A stretch of DNA of 14,272 bases from Silvimonas sp. JCM 19000 (GCA_001313065.1 BBFD01000083.1:1-14272), one strand, 5' to 3'; counted from the first letter of the stretch, positions 1-8,357 are shown. Made by a program: numbers and translations. Notes: generated by a model from the letters alone, not told the origin.

Positions 1-123
1 ATTGCTGCTGCCGGCGCTGACGCTGGTGCTGCTGCCATCGCTGCCACCGCCGCCGCACGCCGCCAGCATTAACGCCATCGGCAGGGCCAGCCAGGTCTTT
101 TTTTGTATCGCGTTGTAAGTCAT
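1..123 (-). CDS. Putative lipoprotein, N-terminal part only
   Basis: The gene starts at an ATG read leftward from 123 and runs off the left edge, so only 41 residues are visible. The N-terminus has two lysines, a hydrophobic stretch and a lipobox (LAAC, Cys at about residue 23), followed by a Gly/Ser-rich linker (GGGGSDGSS). That is a classic type II (lipoprotein) signal peptide, so the product should be lipidated and held in the outer or inner membrane. A GGAGA ribosome-binding site lies seven bases before the ATG, which supports this start. An A7 run encodes the Gln-Lys-Lys and keeps the lipobox in frame, unlike many similar runs in this window. The mature domain is not visible, so I cannot assign a function. 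Confidence 0.7.
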   Translation of the reverse strand, partial: MTYNAIQKKTWLALPMALMLAACGGGGSDGSSTSVSAGSSN

Positions 124-209
124 TGCATGTCTCCGCAAGGTTGTGCGGATCATAACGGTGGCTTACAGCCTGGCCGGATATCGGTGATGGCCGTCACAGC
201 CAGCGCAGG

Positions 210-974
210 CTAACGCGGTACCGGGTGGTCGCGCAAATAATCGGCGATATAGCGATCGTATTCGCCGCTGCGCTTGAGCTGTTGCAGGCCGAGGTTGAAC
301 TGGTGGATGACAAACGCGGCATCTTTGCGCCGCACCGGAACCATCAAATGCAGTGAGTTGCCCACAAACGGCTGTTCGGAATGCACCAGCTTGCCGCGCG
401 GCATGCTGCGCATGACCACGCCGCCAGCGGCGTCGTTGGCAAGAAAGAAATCGGCCCGGCCCATCAGCACCATGCGCGCACAGGCATCCAGATTGGCCGG
501 TTGCTGGATGCCACGTACCGGCCCCAGTTTTGCTTCTGCCTGCACGCCCACGGCATAACCTTGCGGCACGCACTGGATGTGCCGCGCCAGTTCTTCGGGC
601 GGGGCATTGGCCAGTTCTGGCCGCGCATACACCCAGGTGGTGACGGTGTAGAGCTCTTCGCTATACACAAACCGTTTGCTGCGCTCGGCGGTGCGTACAT
701 AGGGATAAGTCGCGGCAAATACGCCATTGGCGCTATCGAGTTCCGAGCGCCGCCATGGCAGCCACGTCAGTTGCACCTGAATGCCGCGTAACGCAAAAGC
801 GCGCCGGACGATGCCGGTGAGCATGCCGCCATCGGGCAGGTTGCTGTCGGCAAACGGCGGGTAATCGGGGCCGGACGAGACTTCAAGTTGTTGTCCGATC
901 TCGGCGCTGACCGGGGCGCAGAACGTGGCCAACAACAAGGCGACCGCCGAAATGGCCCACGGCCGGATACGCAT
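210..974 (-). CDS. Periplasmic solute-binding protein (SBP_bac_3-like)
   Basis: This 254-residue protein has a Sec signal peptide (Arg near the N-terminus, hydrophobic core, predicted cleavage after VSA at residue 24). The mature part begins with the pattern of family 3 solute-binding proteins: a beta-strand then PDYPPFAD, a 'GxxxxIxxxxF' helix, a W-rich WLPWRR segment, then FVYSEELYTVTTWVYAR. A GRADFFLAND segment matches the usual 'GRxD' element of the second lobe. Family members bind amino acids or other small polar ligands for ABC importers, or act as sensory binding domains. No permease or ATPase gene is adjacent, so it is an orphan here and the ligand is unknown. The frame is intact, with a TAG stop. 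The ribosome-binding site is weak (GCGAG), so the start is likely but not certain. It is divergent from the diguanylate cyclase gene, with a gap of about 210 bases in which I see no clear promoter. Confidence 0.8.
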   Translation of the reverse strand: MRIRPWAISAVALLLATFCAPVSAEIGQQLEVSSGPDYPPFADSNLPDGGMLTGIVRRAFALRGIQVQLTWLPWRRSELDSANGVFAATYPYVRTAERSKRFVYSEELYTVTTWVYARPELANAPPEELARHIQCVPQGYAVGVQAEAKLGPVRGIQQPANLDACARMVLMGRADFFLANDAAGGVVMRSMPRGKLVHSEQPFVGNSLHLMVPVRRKDAAFVIHQFNLGLQQLKRSGEYDRYIADYLRDHPVPR

Positions 975-1184
975 GAATGTGCTCGCTGTGCGGTGAATGT
1001 TTGAATTGCGAGGCTGGCGTCGCGCAGGGATTTTTTTTCAGCATGGCACGTGGCGGCCCGAGTGCAAACCAACATGGCGCTGGCCGGGTTGGCGCGCCGC
1101 AGTGTAGCGCGATCGCCGCAGCGTGGGCGGTCGTCAGTGCCGCGCTGGCAGCACATTCTGCCGCCGCGCGCTATTCTTCAGGAC

Positions 1185-3711
1185 ATGAAACTTTACGCCG
1201 CCCGCTCTCATGTTGCCGCGCTGCGCCAGACCCTGGCCGCCACGTCCACGTCGCGTGCCGAATTGTTGCTGGAGCTTGCCTGGCTAACGCGGCAGGACGA
1301 ACCCGAGCAGGTTGAAGCCTTGCTGATGCAACTCGAGCCCGTAGTCGGCATCGAGGCGCTTGCGCGCGTATTGCTGATCCGGGCCGAACTGGCCTGGTTG
1401 GCTGCGCGGCTGGATGAAGCGCATGAACTGATCCTGCAAGCCGATGCCGGTTTTGCCACCGTCAACCATCGTGCCGGGCGGGGCGATGTTGCCTTGCTGC
1501 GTTCGCGCGTCGCGCATGATCAGGCCGGCCGGATGATCGCCAGTTGGCGCTGGATCAGGCGCTGGCATGGTATCAACAGGCGATGATCTTTATCGACAGA
1601 CTGCCTGCCGCGTGTGGTTAGCGGTGGACCAGGCGTTTTTTGAGCCAACCGGCGGCACTGGCGCTGGCCTCGTCGGATGTGCATGCACATTTTCCGGATG
1701 ACCCGGCGCTGAATGGCTTGCTGTATTACGCGCGCGGCTTGTTCCAGTTTATCGAGGGCGAATACCAGGCGTGTCGTCCCGCATTTGATGAAGGCGCGCG
1801 CTTGTTGCTGGATGCCGGGCTGGTGCGGCAGGTCTTGCCTTGCCTGGCGAATGCTGGTGGCGCAATGGGTAATCTGGGCGATACCGGCACGCAAACCCTG
1901 TATGTCGAACAAGCGTTGACGCTGGCGCGGCCACGGCGCTGGCCGCTGAATATGGGGGCTGCGCTCTATACCTTGTCCGACGTGTATCAGACGCTGGGCC
2001 AGCTTGAGCAAGCTTGAAAGCTGCGCGCGAGGCACGGCAATGGCTGCAGCCGCTGCGGCGCTCACGGGTATTTGTCATTGCGGTGGCGTTGTTGGGCGAG
2101 GTTTGCGCGCGCCTGCACTTGCTGCCGGAATCGCGCAGCGCATTTGAAGAAGCGCTGCAGGCGGCGGAGGCGGGCGGCCATCTGGATATACTGCCGCGCG
2201 TGTTGTCCGGGCTGGCTGAATGTCTGGAGCGCTTGGGCGAGATAGACGAAGCCTTGCGCCTGGCGCACGGCGCCTTGCAAGTGCCGACGTTGATCGATTT
2301 TGAAAACCGCCATCGCGCCTTGCTGGCTTTGGCGCATATCTATACCCGTCATCCTGATTTGCCCGGGCCGTCTGAACAGACAGCGCCCAGCCCCGCTCTG
2401 CATTATCTCGATCTGGTGGCGGCCCAACGCTCGGCCGACTGGCAGCCTGAGGACGATTATCTGGCGACCTGTGCGCTGGCATGGGAGCAGGCGGGCGATC
2501 CGGTCAAGGCCTTGTTTTACGAGCGTAAACGCATCGAGGCGCTTAATCGCGAAAACACCCAGCGCGCCACGCGCCAGATTGCCACTACCTCGGCGCGGCA
2601 CGAGGCGGAAAACGCGCAGCGTGAGGCGGCGTACCAGCGTGAATTGCTGGCCACCGAGCGGCGCAAACTGGCCATCCTGGAGAGCCTGGGCGCCATCGGC
2701 CAGGAAATCACCGCCACGCCGGATCTGAACGCCATTTTTTGCCACCTTGTCGCGGCACGCCGGGACTTTGCTGGACGTGGCAGGGTTGCGCGTATGGTTG
2801 CTGGAGGGCGACAAGCTGGTGCCGGCTTATTCGGCTGAGGGCGAGAACAAAACGCCGGGGCCGGTGGTGGCGCTGGATGATCCGGCCTCTAACAGCGCCC
2901 GCGCTTTCCGCGAGCGTCGCGAATTGTTGGTGGAGTTCGGCCCGGACGAAGTTGATCCGCGCCATATACCCGGCACCTTGCCCATGCACACGCTGTTGTT
3001 TGCCCCACTCACCGTGGGTAGTCGCATGCTGGGCGTGATATCTATCCAGTCCGGACGTGTGCACGCTTATGGCGAAGTCGAACAACTGGTGTTTCGCAAT
3101 ATCGCGGCCTACAGCGCCGTAGCCTTGGGTAATGCGCTTAATTATCAGATGCTGAGCGCATCGCACCAGGAGCTGGTGCAAACGCAAGAAGAACTGGAGC
3201 GTCACGCCACCGTGGATGCGTTGACTGGCCTGCATAACCGGCGCTATCTGATGTGGTGTGCCGCGCGCAGCGTGGAGCGTGCCACCCGCACACGCCAGCC
3301 GTTGACGCTGCTGATGGTCGACCTCGATTTCTTTAAAAGCATCAATGACAGCCACGGCCATGCCGCCGGCGACCTTGCTCTGACCGAAGCCGCCCGCATC
3401 CTGAAAACCTGCGTGCGCCCCGACGATGTGGTGGCCCGTTACGGCGGCGAAGAGTTTGTGTTGCTGCTGCCCGGCACCCTCTTGCCCCGCGCCGCCGAAG
3501 TGGCCGAACGCATCCGCCTGGCCATCGCCCGGCAATCCATGGACTTCGAAGACCTGCGCCTGCGCGTTACCGTCAGCATCGGCGCCGCCGACTGGCAGCC
3601 CGGCGAACCGGATCTGGACAATACATTGCGCAGAGCGGACCAGCCTTGTATCTGGCTAAGGCGGCGGGGAGGAATACGGTAAAGGTGGCTGCGGCAACTG
3701 GAGCGGAGTGA
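1185..3711 (+). CDS. TPR-GAF-GGDEF diguanylate cyclase (frame broken by six indels)
   Basis: The likely product makes the second messenger c-di-GMP from two GTP in the cytoplasm. It has no signal peptide or membrane segment. The N-terminal half is helical and TPR-like (ELAWLTRQDEPEQVEALL, GLLYYARGLFQF, LLGEVCARLHLLPESRSAF). A charged coiled coil follows at about residues 455-502, then a GAF-like sensor (about 505-660) and a GGDEF domain (about 675-825). The active site reads GGEEF near residue 754, the metal-binding motif is MVDLDFFKSIND, and the inhibitory I-site RPDD sits five residues before GGEEF, so activity and product inhibition are expected. The frame changes near 1530, 1579, 1636-1641 (T6), 2014, 2736 (T6) and 3634. 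Correcting these gives 842 residues ending at TGA 3709-3711. I chose ATG 1185 because AGGA precedes it, though the spacing is short and the frame is open further upstream. The ligand of the GAF/TPR part is unknown. Confidence 0.82.
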
Positions 3712-3825
3712 GATGCGCGGCGATTGTGGCGTTACGAACAGGGCCGTGGCGTCGCCAAAGTGGACGGGGGCCATCAACGACCGCAGGTCCCGGTAATAAA
3801 CGATACAACGCAGTACCTTGCATGG

Positions 3826-3843
3826 GGTGGGTCAAGACCCACC
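3826..3843. repeat. Extragenic palindrome, copy 1 (REP-like)
   Basis: The 18 bases read GGTGGGTCAAGACCCACC: perfect 8-base inverted arms around a two-base AA centre. One more G-C pair extends it on the outside (3825/3844). A second near-identical palindrome lies 49 bases downstream. The paired arrangement in a non-coding gap resembles a REP/BIME unit. There is no T tract, so I do not call it a terminator. Confidence 0.75.
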
Positions 3844-3892
3844 CTCCATAGCTGCATGAGCGGTGGTGCGATCTTGATATGCCACTTTGGGT

Positions 3893-3910
3893 GGTGGGTC
3901 TAGACCCACC
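3893..3910. repeat. Extragenic palindrome, copy 2 (REP-like)
   Basis: The 18 bases read GGTGGGTCTAGACCCACC, a perfect palindrome that differs from copy 1 by one base at the centre (TA instead of AA). The shared arms show that the two elements belong to one repeat family. Function unknown: mRNA stabilisation, a protein-binding site or a RAYT-type REP are possible. Confidence 0.75.
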
Positions 3911-4164
3911 GTATGGCAGTAGCTTCTAGATGCGCCAGTGCCAACAAAAAAAGCGGCAGCGCAGCGCCCCGCACGAATGCAAGGCGACAGCGCAGCGCAT
4001 CGCCGCAACAAAAGAAGTTGAATCACCAAGGTATCGGGGCCGCTGCAGTGCGGCCAGGTTGCGTACCGCCGGAGCGGAGTAAGCGGAGTGGGCTGGATGC
4101 CCATGAGCATTGCGAGCACCGCCGGGACGCAAGATGGCCGTGCTGCAGCGGACTAACAAATGAT

Positions 4165-4241
4165 TGGTGCGCCCGACAGGGATCGAACCTGTGACCTTCA
4201 GCTTCGGAAACTGACACTCTATCCAACTGAGCTACGGGCGC
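4165..4241 (-). tRNA. tRNA-Arg (anticodon CCG)
   Basis: Read on the minus strand this is a 77-base tRNA with encoded CCA. The acceptor stem is GCGCCCG paired with CGGGCGC, discriminator A. The D arm is GCTC..GAGT, the anticodon stem is TCAGT/GCTGA (one U-G pair), the loop is TTCCGAA giving anticodon CCG, and the T arm contains GGTTCGATCCC. CCG decodes the arginine codon CGG. The gene stands alone and is divergent from the cytochrome gene. Confidence 0.97.
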
Positions 4242-4259
4242 ACTCGCAGTGAGGGCCGG

Positions 4260-4288
4260 ATAATAACGCGTTTGTTTCGCAGCGTCTA
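4260..4288 (-). promoter_or_regulatory. Probable sigma-70 promoter of tRNA-Arg
   Basis: On the minus strand TAGACG (-35; 4 of 6 to consensus) and TATTAT (-10; 5 of 6) are separated by 17 bases, and the -10 lies 19 bases before the tRNA 5' end. Spacing and position fit a stable-RNA promoter. Not experimentally shown. Confidence 0.55.
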
Positions 4289-4293
4289 TGCGC

Positions 4294-4322
4294 TTTCCCG
4301 CGGTGGGCCTTGTCGGTATAAT
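4294..4322 (+). promoter_or_regulatory. Probable promoter of the cytochrome c gene
   Basis: A perfect TATAAT (-10) at 4317-4322 has a weak TTTCCC (-35) 17 bases upstream at 4294-4299. It lies 56 bases before the cytochrome ATG. The -10 is convincing, the -35 poor, so an activator may be needed or the match may be fortuitous. Confidence 0.45.
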
Positions 4323-4378
4323 TCGCCGCAATTCTGATTTTAACCTTCGCAACACGAACAACTAAAAGGGATGGCAGC

Positions 4379-5129
4379 ATGAGCGGTTCGAACGCTTCCG
4401 GAGTCAAGAGCATTGTTGGCCTGCTTGTTGCGGCACTGATCGGAGTGCCGCTGTTTATTTTCATGGTGGTCAAATTGTTCACCGCCGGTAGCGGTGTCGA
4501 TCTGGCCTGTCGACCATGACCAACGAAGCCATTTCGGCACGCCTGCAACCCGTTGGCGTCAGCAAGATTGTCGATAGCGCGCCTCCGGGCTCGCGTACTG
4601 GCAAGATGGTCTTTGAAGCGGTCTGTATTGCCTGTCACGGCGCGGGCCTGGCCGGCTCGCCCAAGTTTGGCGATGCAGGCATGTGGGGCCCGCGTATTGC
4701 CAAGGGTTTCGACACCCTGATCGACCACGCTTTGCACGGCTTTAATGCCATGCCGGCACGTGGTGGCGCGGCTGACCTGACCGACGATGAAGTGAAGCGC
4801 GCCGTGGCTTATATGGCCAATGCGGGTGGTGCCAAGTTTGTGGCGCCGGAACCGGCAGCGGGTGCGGGTGGTGCGGTAGACCCTGAAACCAAGGGCAAAG
4901 AAGTATTCGAAAGCACCTGCAAGGCTTGCCACGGTACTGCCTGCTGGGCGCACCCACCTTCGGTGACAAAGGTCAGTGGGCGGCCAAGCTCAACGGCAAA
5001 GACCCCAACGCTGTCATCGAAAACGTGCTGAAAAACGGCAATGGTCAAATGCCGGTCAAAGGCGGCTACTCGGGTACGGATGATGAATTCCGCGCCGCCG
5101 CTCACTACATGATCAACCACGCCAAATAA
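4379..5129 (+). CDS. Membrane-anchored di-heme cytochrome c (c5-type; two frameshifts)
   Basis: The product is an electron carrier of the respiratory chain, probably anchored in the inner membrane with two periplasmic haem domains. A hydrophobic segment at residues 11-31 acts as anchor or uncleaved signal. Haem-binding motifs are CIACH (Cys83, Cys86, His87) and CKACH (Cys181, Cys184, His185). Each domain has a candidate axial Met in a matching segment (NAMPARGGAADLTDDE; GQMPVKGGYSGTDDE), showing that the two domains are internal duplicates joined by an Ala/Gly/Pro linker. This layout is that of Neisseria-type cytochrome c5, which feeds cytochrome oxidase or nitrite reductase; that role is inferred. 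AAAGGGA precedes ATG 4379 by seven bases. One base is missing near 4507 (after VDLA) and one near 4941 (after CHGT). Restored length is 250 residues. Confidence 0.88.
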
Positions 5130-5156
5130 GCGTTTCTGATCGTTAATCAGTAAAAA

Positions 5157-5184
5157 AAACGGGCGACCTCAGTGTCGCCCGTTT
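5157..5184 (+). terminator. Hairpin terminator after cytochrome c
   Basis: An 11-base perfect stem (AAACGGGCGAC / GTCGCCCGTTT) with a CTCAGT loop starts 28 bases after the cytochrome stop. The 3' arm ends in TTT and is followed by GCTTTGG, a short T tract. On the other strand the hairpin is followed by a run of Ts, so it might work in both directions. Confidence 0.75.
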
Positions 5185-5226
5185 GCTTTGGTACTTTTAC
5201 CAAACCGCTCCCGCAGGAAAAAAACC

Positions 5227-5714
5227 ATGTCTCTGACCCCCGTTATCCGCAATGCCACTCCCGCCGATGTCCCCGCCATTCTGCAAATGGTGGCCGAACT
5301 GGCCGAATTTGAAAAAAACTCACCCATTTGCTGGATATGAGCGAACAGCGCTTGCAAGAAGATTTGTTCGGTGCCCGGCCAGTGGTTTATGCCGTGGTGG
5401 CCGAAGTAGAAAGCAGCGTGCAGGCGTTTGCGCTCTATTTTGAAAACTACTCGACCTTTCTGACCCGGCGCGGCCTGTATCTGGAAGATTTATACGTACG
5501 CCCGGCGATGCGTGGGCTGGGTCTGGGCGAAACCCTGCTCAAACATCTGGCCCGCATCGCCTTTGAGCGCGGCTATGGCCGCTTTGACTGGAGCGTGCTC
5601 GACTGGAACGCAAACGCCATTCGTTTTTTTTATCAGAGCCTTGGTGCCGATGTGCTGCCTGACTGGCGCATTTGCCGCGTAACCGGCGATGCCCTGGCCC
5701 GGCTGGCCAGCTAA
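5227..5714 (+). CDS. GNAT N-acetyltransferase, spermidine/diamine acetyltransferase-like (frameshift)
   Basis: The protein transfers an acetyl group from acetyl-CoA to an amine; the family it resembles (SSAT-like) includes polyamine acetyltransferases, but the substrate here is unproven. Evidence: an N-terminal IRNATPADVPAILQMVAEL motif, the beta4 strand LYLEDLYVRP, the acetyl-CoA pyrophosphate loop RGLGLGETLL, and the C-terminal DWSVLDWNANAI segment typical of this subgroup. AGGA lies about nine bases before ATG 5227. The frame changes at the A7 run at 5312-5318: five As give the family-like sequence EFEKLTHLL and a protein of 161 residues, the usual length. The other option, eight As, would give EKKLTH. 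A T8 run at 5623-5631 encodes an extra Phe (RFFYQS where relatives have one F) and may be a three-base overcall. Single-gene unit downstream of a terminator. Confidence 0.85.
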
Positions 5715-5787
5715 AGCAGCAAACCCGGCTGCGCGGCGGGTGGCTGCTAAGATGCAGAACATCCCTATAACCTGAGATTGCCGCGCC

Positions 5788-6266
5788 ATGCCGATTGCTA
5801 CTGCCGATTTGATCGATGCCGTGCCCGACGCGCCGTCTTGCGATACGCAGTTTCTGCATTACGGCCGCAAGCTGAAGATGGAAGGGCGCATCCGCACAGT
5901 GCGTGTCGCGGGCGACAATGCGCTGGTCAAGCAAACGCTGGCAACAGCCGGAGCCGGTGCAATCCTGGTGGTGGATGGCGGCGGCTCGCTGCATAGCGCG
6001 CTGGTAGGCGACGTGATCGCCAATCTGGCGCTCGAGCATGGCTGGGGCGGTCTGGTGATTTATGGTGCGGTGCGCGACGCCGCGGTATTGCAGACGCTGT
6101 ACTTCGGCATCAAGGCGCTAGGCACCAATCCCCGCAAAAGCGCCAAAGCGGGCGCGGGTGAGCTCGATGTGGCGGTGGGCTTTGGCGGCGTCACCTTCAC
6201 GCCGGGGCACTATTTATATAGTGATGAAGACGGCATCGTCGTCTTGCCCGAGCCTGGGCCATTTGA
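5788..6266 (+). CDS. rraA: RraA family protein (RNase E regulator / HMG aldolase fold)
   Basis: The sequence matches the RraA/MenG-like family over its whole length: [10 protein letters not shown] at the N-terminus, [16 protein letters not shown], the conserved [14 protein letters not shown] segment with Gly, Arg and Asp of the oxaloacid/metal site, [10 protein letters not shown], and the end motif YSDEDGIVV. Escherichia coli RraA binds RNase E and inhibits it, while related proteins are 4-hydroxy-4-methyl-2-oxoglutarate or oxaloacetate lyases; the sequence alone does not separate these roles. The frame runs on past the conserved end into the antisense of the repressor gene. One missing base in GGGCC near 6257 restores ATT TGA at 6261-6266 and a 159-residue protein, the normal size. 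The ribosome-binding site is weak. The gene converges on the tetR gene with a 34-base gap; no terminator is evident between them. Confidence 0.85.
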
Positions 6267-6300
6267 TCAATGCGCAATTCAGGCGCGTTGCAGCGACGGC

Positions 6301-6913
6301 TCAGCCGCAGCATATCGATGTAGCCTCCAGCATGATCTCGGCTTCATGCTGCAAATCAAAGCGCTCTGGCTCGAACAACCACAGGCCCAAGCTGCCGGTG
6401 AGCAGACTGTGCAACATCACCTCCGCCCGTGCCACATTGAGCATGGCGGGCATCTGGCCACGCGCGATGGCCTGTTCCAGCAAACCGCGCACTCGGGCCG
6501 CGCCATCCCGCATGGCCCGGTGGCGACGTTGCACTACTTCATCAATGTCTTCGGTGTATTCGCACTTGTTGAACAGCACGTCAAATACGCGGCGCTGACG
6601 TTCGTCGGTGGCCGTTTCGGACAGCACCTTGACGATGCCCTGACGGAGCTGGCTCAATGGGTCTTGATACAAACCGTTCTCGTCCGGTTCAAGCAGAGCC
6701 TCCATCGGCAGACAGATTCGATCAGCCATGGCATTGAACAAGTCAGACTTGTTTTTGAAGTGCCAATAGATGGCGCCCCGCGTCAAACCGGCCGCATCGG
6801 CGATGTGGTGCAGTGAAGTTCGGGCAACGCCTTGTGCACTGAACAGACGTTCAGCCGTTTCAAGAATCAGCGCGCGGGTTTCTTGCGCTTCTTCTTTGGT
6901 TTTTTCTGGCCAT
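6301..6913 (-). CDS. acrR: TetR/AcrR-family repressor of the RND efflux operon (frameshift near start)
   Basis: A dimeric DNA-binding repressor of 203 residues after correction. Residues 1-60 match AcrR/TtgR/Mtr[20 protein letters not shown], then the helix-turn-helix [26 protein letters not shown]. The C-terminal ligand domain is of the AcrR type ([27 protein letters not shown]). In this family a hydrophobic pump substrate binds the C-terminal pocket and releases the operator. The open frame continues upstream to 6993, but the true start is very probably the ATG at 6911-6913, giving [13 protein letters not shown] as in AcrR. This requires the A6 run at 6900-6905 to be five bases; the reading as it stands bypasses the ATG and adds an unrelated 26-residue leader. 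It is divergent from the pump operon and shares an operator with it. The symbol is by family resemblance. Confidence 0.9.
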
Positions 6914-6986
6914 GCTTTTGAACCTTTGAAGTCAGTCCCGGTCTGGTTTCCGGCTGAATAGTAAAATCCTAAATTATTTTCGGGCT

Positions 6987-7014
6987 CATACATACATCCG
7001 CGAATGTATGTATG
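6987..7014. promoter_or_regulatory. AcrR-type operator palindrome
   Basis: Perfect 11-base inverted arms, CATACATACAT and ATGTATGTATG, flank the spacer CCGCGA. The inner 24 bases (6989-7012) agree with the Escherichia coli AcrR operator as I remember it at 21 positions: all 18 arm bases and three of six spacer bases. The site lies 73 bases before the repressor ATG and 119 before the adaptor ATG, so one bound repressor could control both genes. Promoter hexamers around it are not clear enough to call. Confidence 0.88.
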
Positions 7015-7133
7015 TTACGATCCGCTGCGACTTTTTACCAATGGTCGTTATCCAGGTCGGCGCAGACCGGCCCGCTGATGACTTTGCGGCGACACTTTTT
7101 TGACCTCTCTACTTGAATCTCACGGGGACGCAC

Positions 7134-8344
7134 ATGCGTGAAAACAAGACTCCATTCCGCTTACGCCTTGCCACGGTGGCCGCTCTTGCGGCCATCGCGA
7201 CACTGAGTGCCTGCGGTGAAAAGCCGGCGCAGCAAGCGCCGTCCGGCCCGCCTGAAGTAAACACGGTGGCGGTCAGCAGGGCAGCCTGCCGCTGACCACT
7301 GAACTGCAAGGCCGTGTCAATGCGGTACGCGTGGCTGAAGTCCGCGCACGTGCGGCCGGTATCGTGCTGAAGCGTACTTTTGAAGAAGGCTCCGACGTCA
7401 AGGCGGGGCAAGTGCTGTTCCGGATTGATCCGGCTCCGATGCAAGCCGCGCTCGATAGCGCGAAAGCCTCGCAAGCGAATGCCGAAGCCGCCCTGGCGCA
7501 AGCCAAGCTGGTGGAAGGCCGCTATCGCGATCTGGTCACCGTTAACGCCGTGTCCAAGCAGGATTACGACAATGCCCTGATCGCCGTCAAACAAGGTGAA
7601 GCGCAAGTGGCCTCGTCCAAAGCGCAAGTCACCAGCGCCAACCTGAACCTGGGCTACACCACGGTCACTTCGCCGATCTCCGGCACGGTGGGCAAGGCGC
7701 AAGTCACTGAAGGCGCCCTCGTTGGTCAAGGCGAAGCAACCCTGCTGGCCACCGTGACCCAGACCGATCCGATCTATGTCGACGTCACCCAGTCCAGCAC
7801 CGAATTGCTCAAGCTGCGCCGCGCGCTGCAGTCGGGCAAGGTCAAGGGCGCTCAGGGCTCGACCGCTGAAGTGTCGCTGATCCTGGAAGACGGCAGCACC
7901 TACAGCCAGAAGGGCAAGTTGCTGTTCTCCGACATCACTGTCGATCAAACCAGCGGCATGGTCACGCTGCGTGCTGAATTCCCGAACCCGCATCATGACT
8001 TGCTGCCGGGTATGTATGTGCGGGCCAAGGTGGCGCAAGCCGTGCAGGACAACGCCATTACCGTGCCGCAAATGGCCGTGCAGCGTGGCCCGACCGGCAA
8101 TGCCAGCGTGATGGTGGTTGGCGCCGACGGCAAGGTTGAAGCGCGTCCGATTACCACCGGTGCCGCCGTGGGTAATGTGTGGGTGGTCAGTAGCGGTCTC
8201 AAAGCCGGCGAGCAAGTGATTGTGGCCGGCCTGCAGAAGGTCAAACCGGGTGCGCAAGTGAAAGCCGTGCCTGCAGCAGATGCTTCGGCACCTGCCGCTG
8301 CGCCTGCTTCCGCTGCAGCCTCGGCCACCGCCGCCGCAAACTGA
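7134..8344 (+). CDS. acrA: RND efflux periplasmic adaptor (AcrA/MexA-type lipoprotein; one frameshift)
   Basis: Membrane-fusion protein that bridges the inner-membrane pump and the outer-membrane channel. Its N-terminus is a lipoprotein signal with lipobox LSAC (Cys27) and a Pro/Ala linker. Then come the first barrel/lipoyl half (VRARAAGIVLKRTFEEGSDV, KAGQVLFRIDPAPMQAAL), an alpha-helical hairpin rich in Ala and Gln, the second lipoyl half (YTTVTSPISGTVGKAQVTEG) and barrel domains ending in LKAGEQVIVAGLQKVKPG. An Ala-rich tail closes it. A GGGGA ribosome-binding site precedes ATG 7134. One base is missing near 7277: adding it turns the stop after AVSRAACR into the expected VSQGSLPLTTELQGR. 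The restored length is 403 residues (AcrA has 397). First gene of the operon, with 13 bases before the pump gene. Confidence 0.93.
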
Positions 8345-8357
8345 TCGGGAGTCTCAC

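Larger units (their letters stand above)
3712..4164. other. Gene-free spacer between diguanylate cyclase and tRNA-Arg
   Basis: I see no credible coding region on either strand. Open frames here have poor composition, no ribosome-binding sites and overlap the palindromes. The spacer contains the two GGTGGGTC-based palindromes listed separately, an A7 run near 3946-3953, and the short word ggagcggagt at its left border and again near 4073. No copy of the tRNA 3' end is present, so there is no visible attachment-site duplication. Confidence 0.6.

Noticed and set aside
163..573. CRISPR array, insertion sequence or prophage in the window
   Set aside because: I looked for regularly spaced repeats, transposase motifs and terminal inverted repeats along the whole window and saw none; the extra frames overlapping the solute-binding protein gene here are shadows of that gene.
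3712..4241. Integration site or genomic island at the tRNA-Arg 3' end
   Set aside because: No direct repeat of the tRNA 3' end, integrase or mobile-element gene is visible on that side; only the palindromic repeats are present.
6267..6816. C-terminal extension of the RraA protein to 342 residues
   Set aside because: The extension is the antisense of the TetR gene and lies beyond the conserved end of the family. A single missing base near 6257 restores a stop at the normal place.
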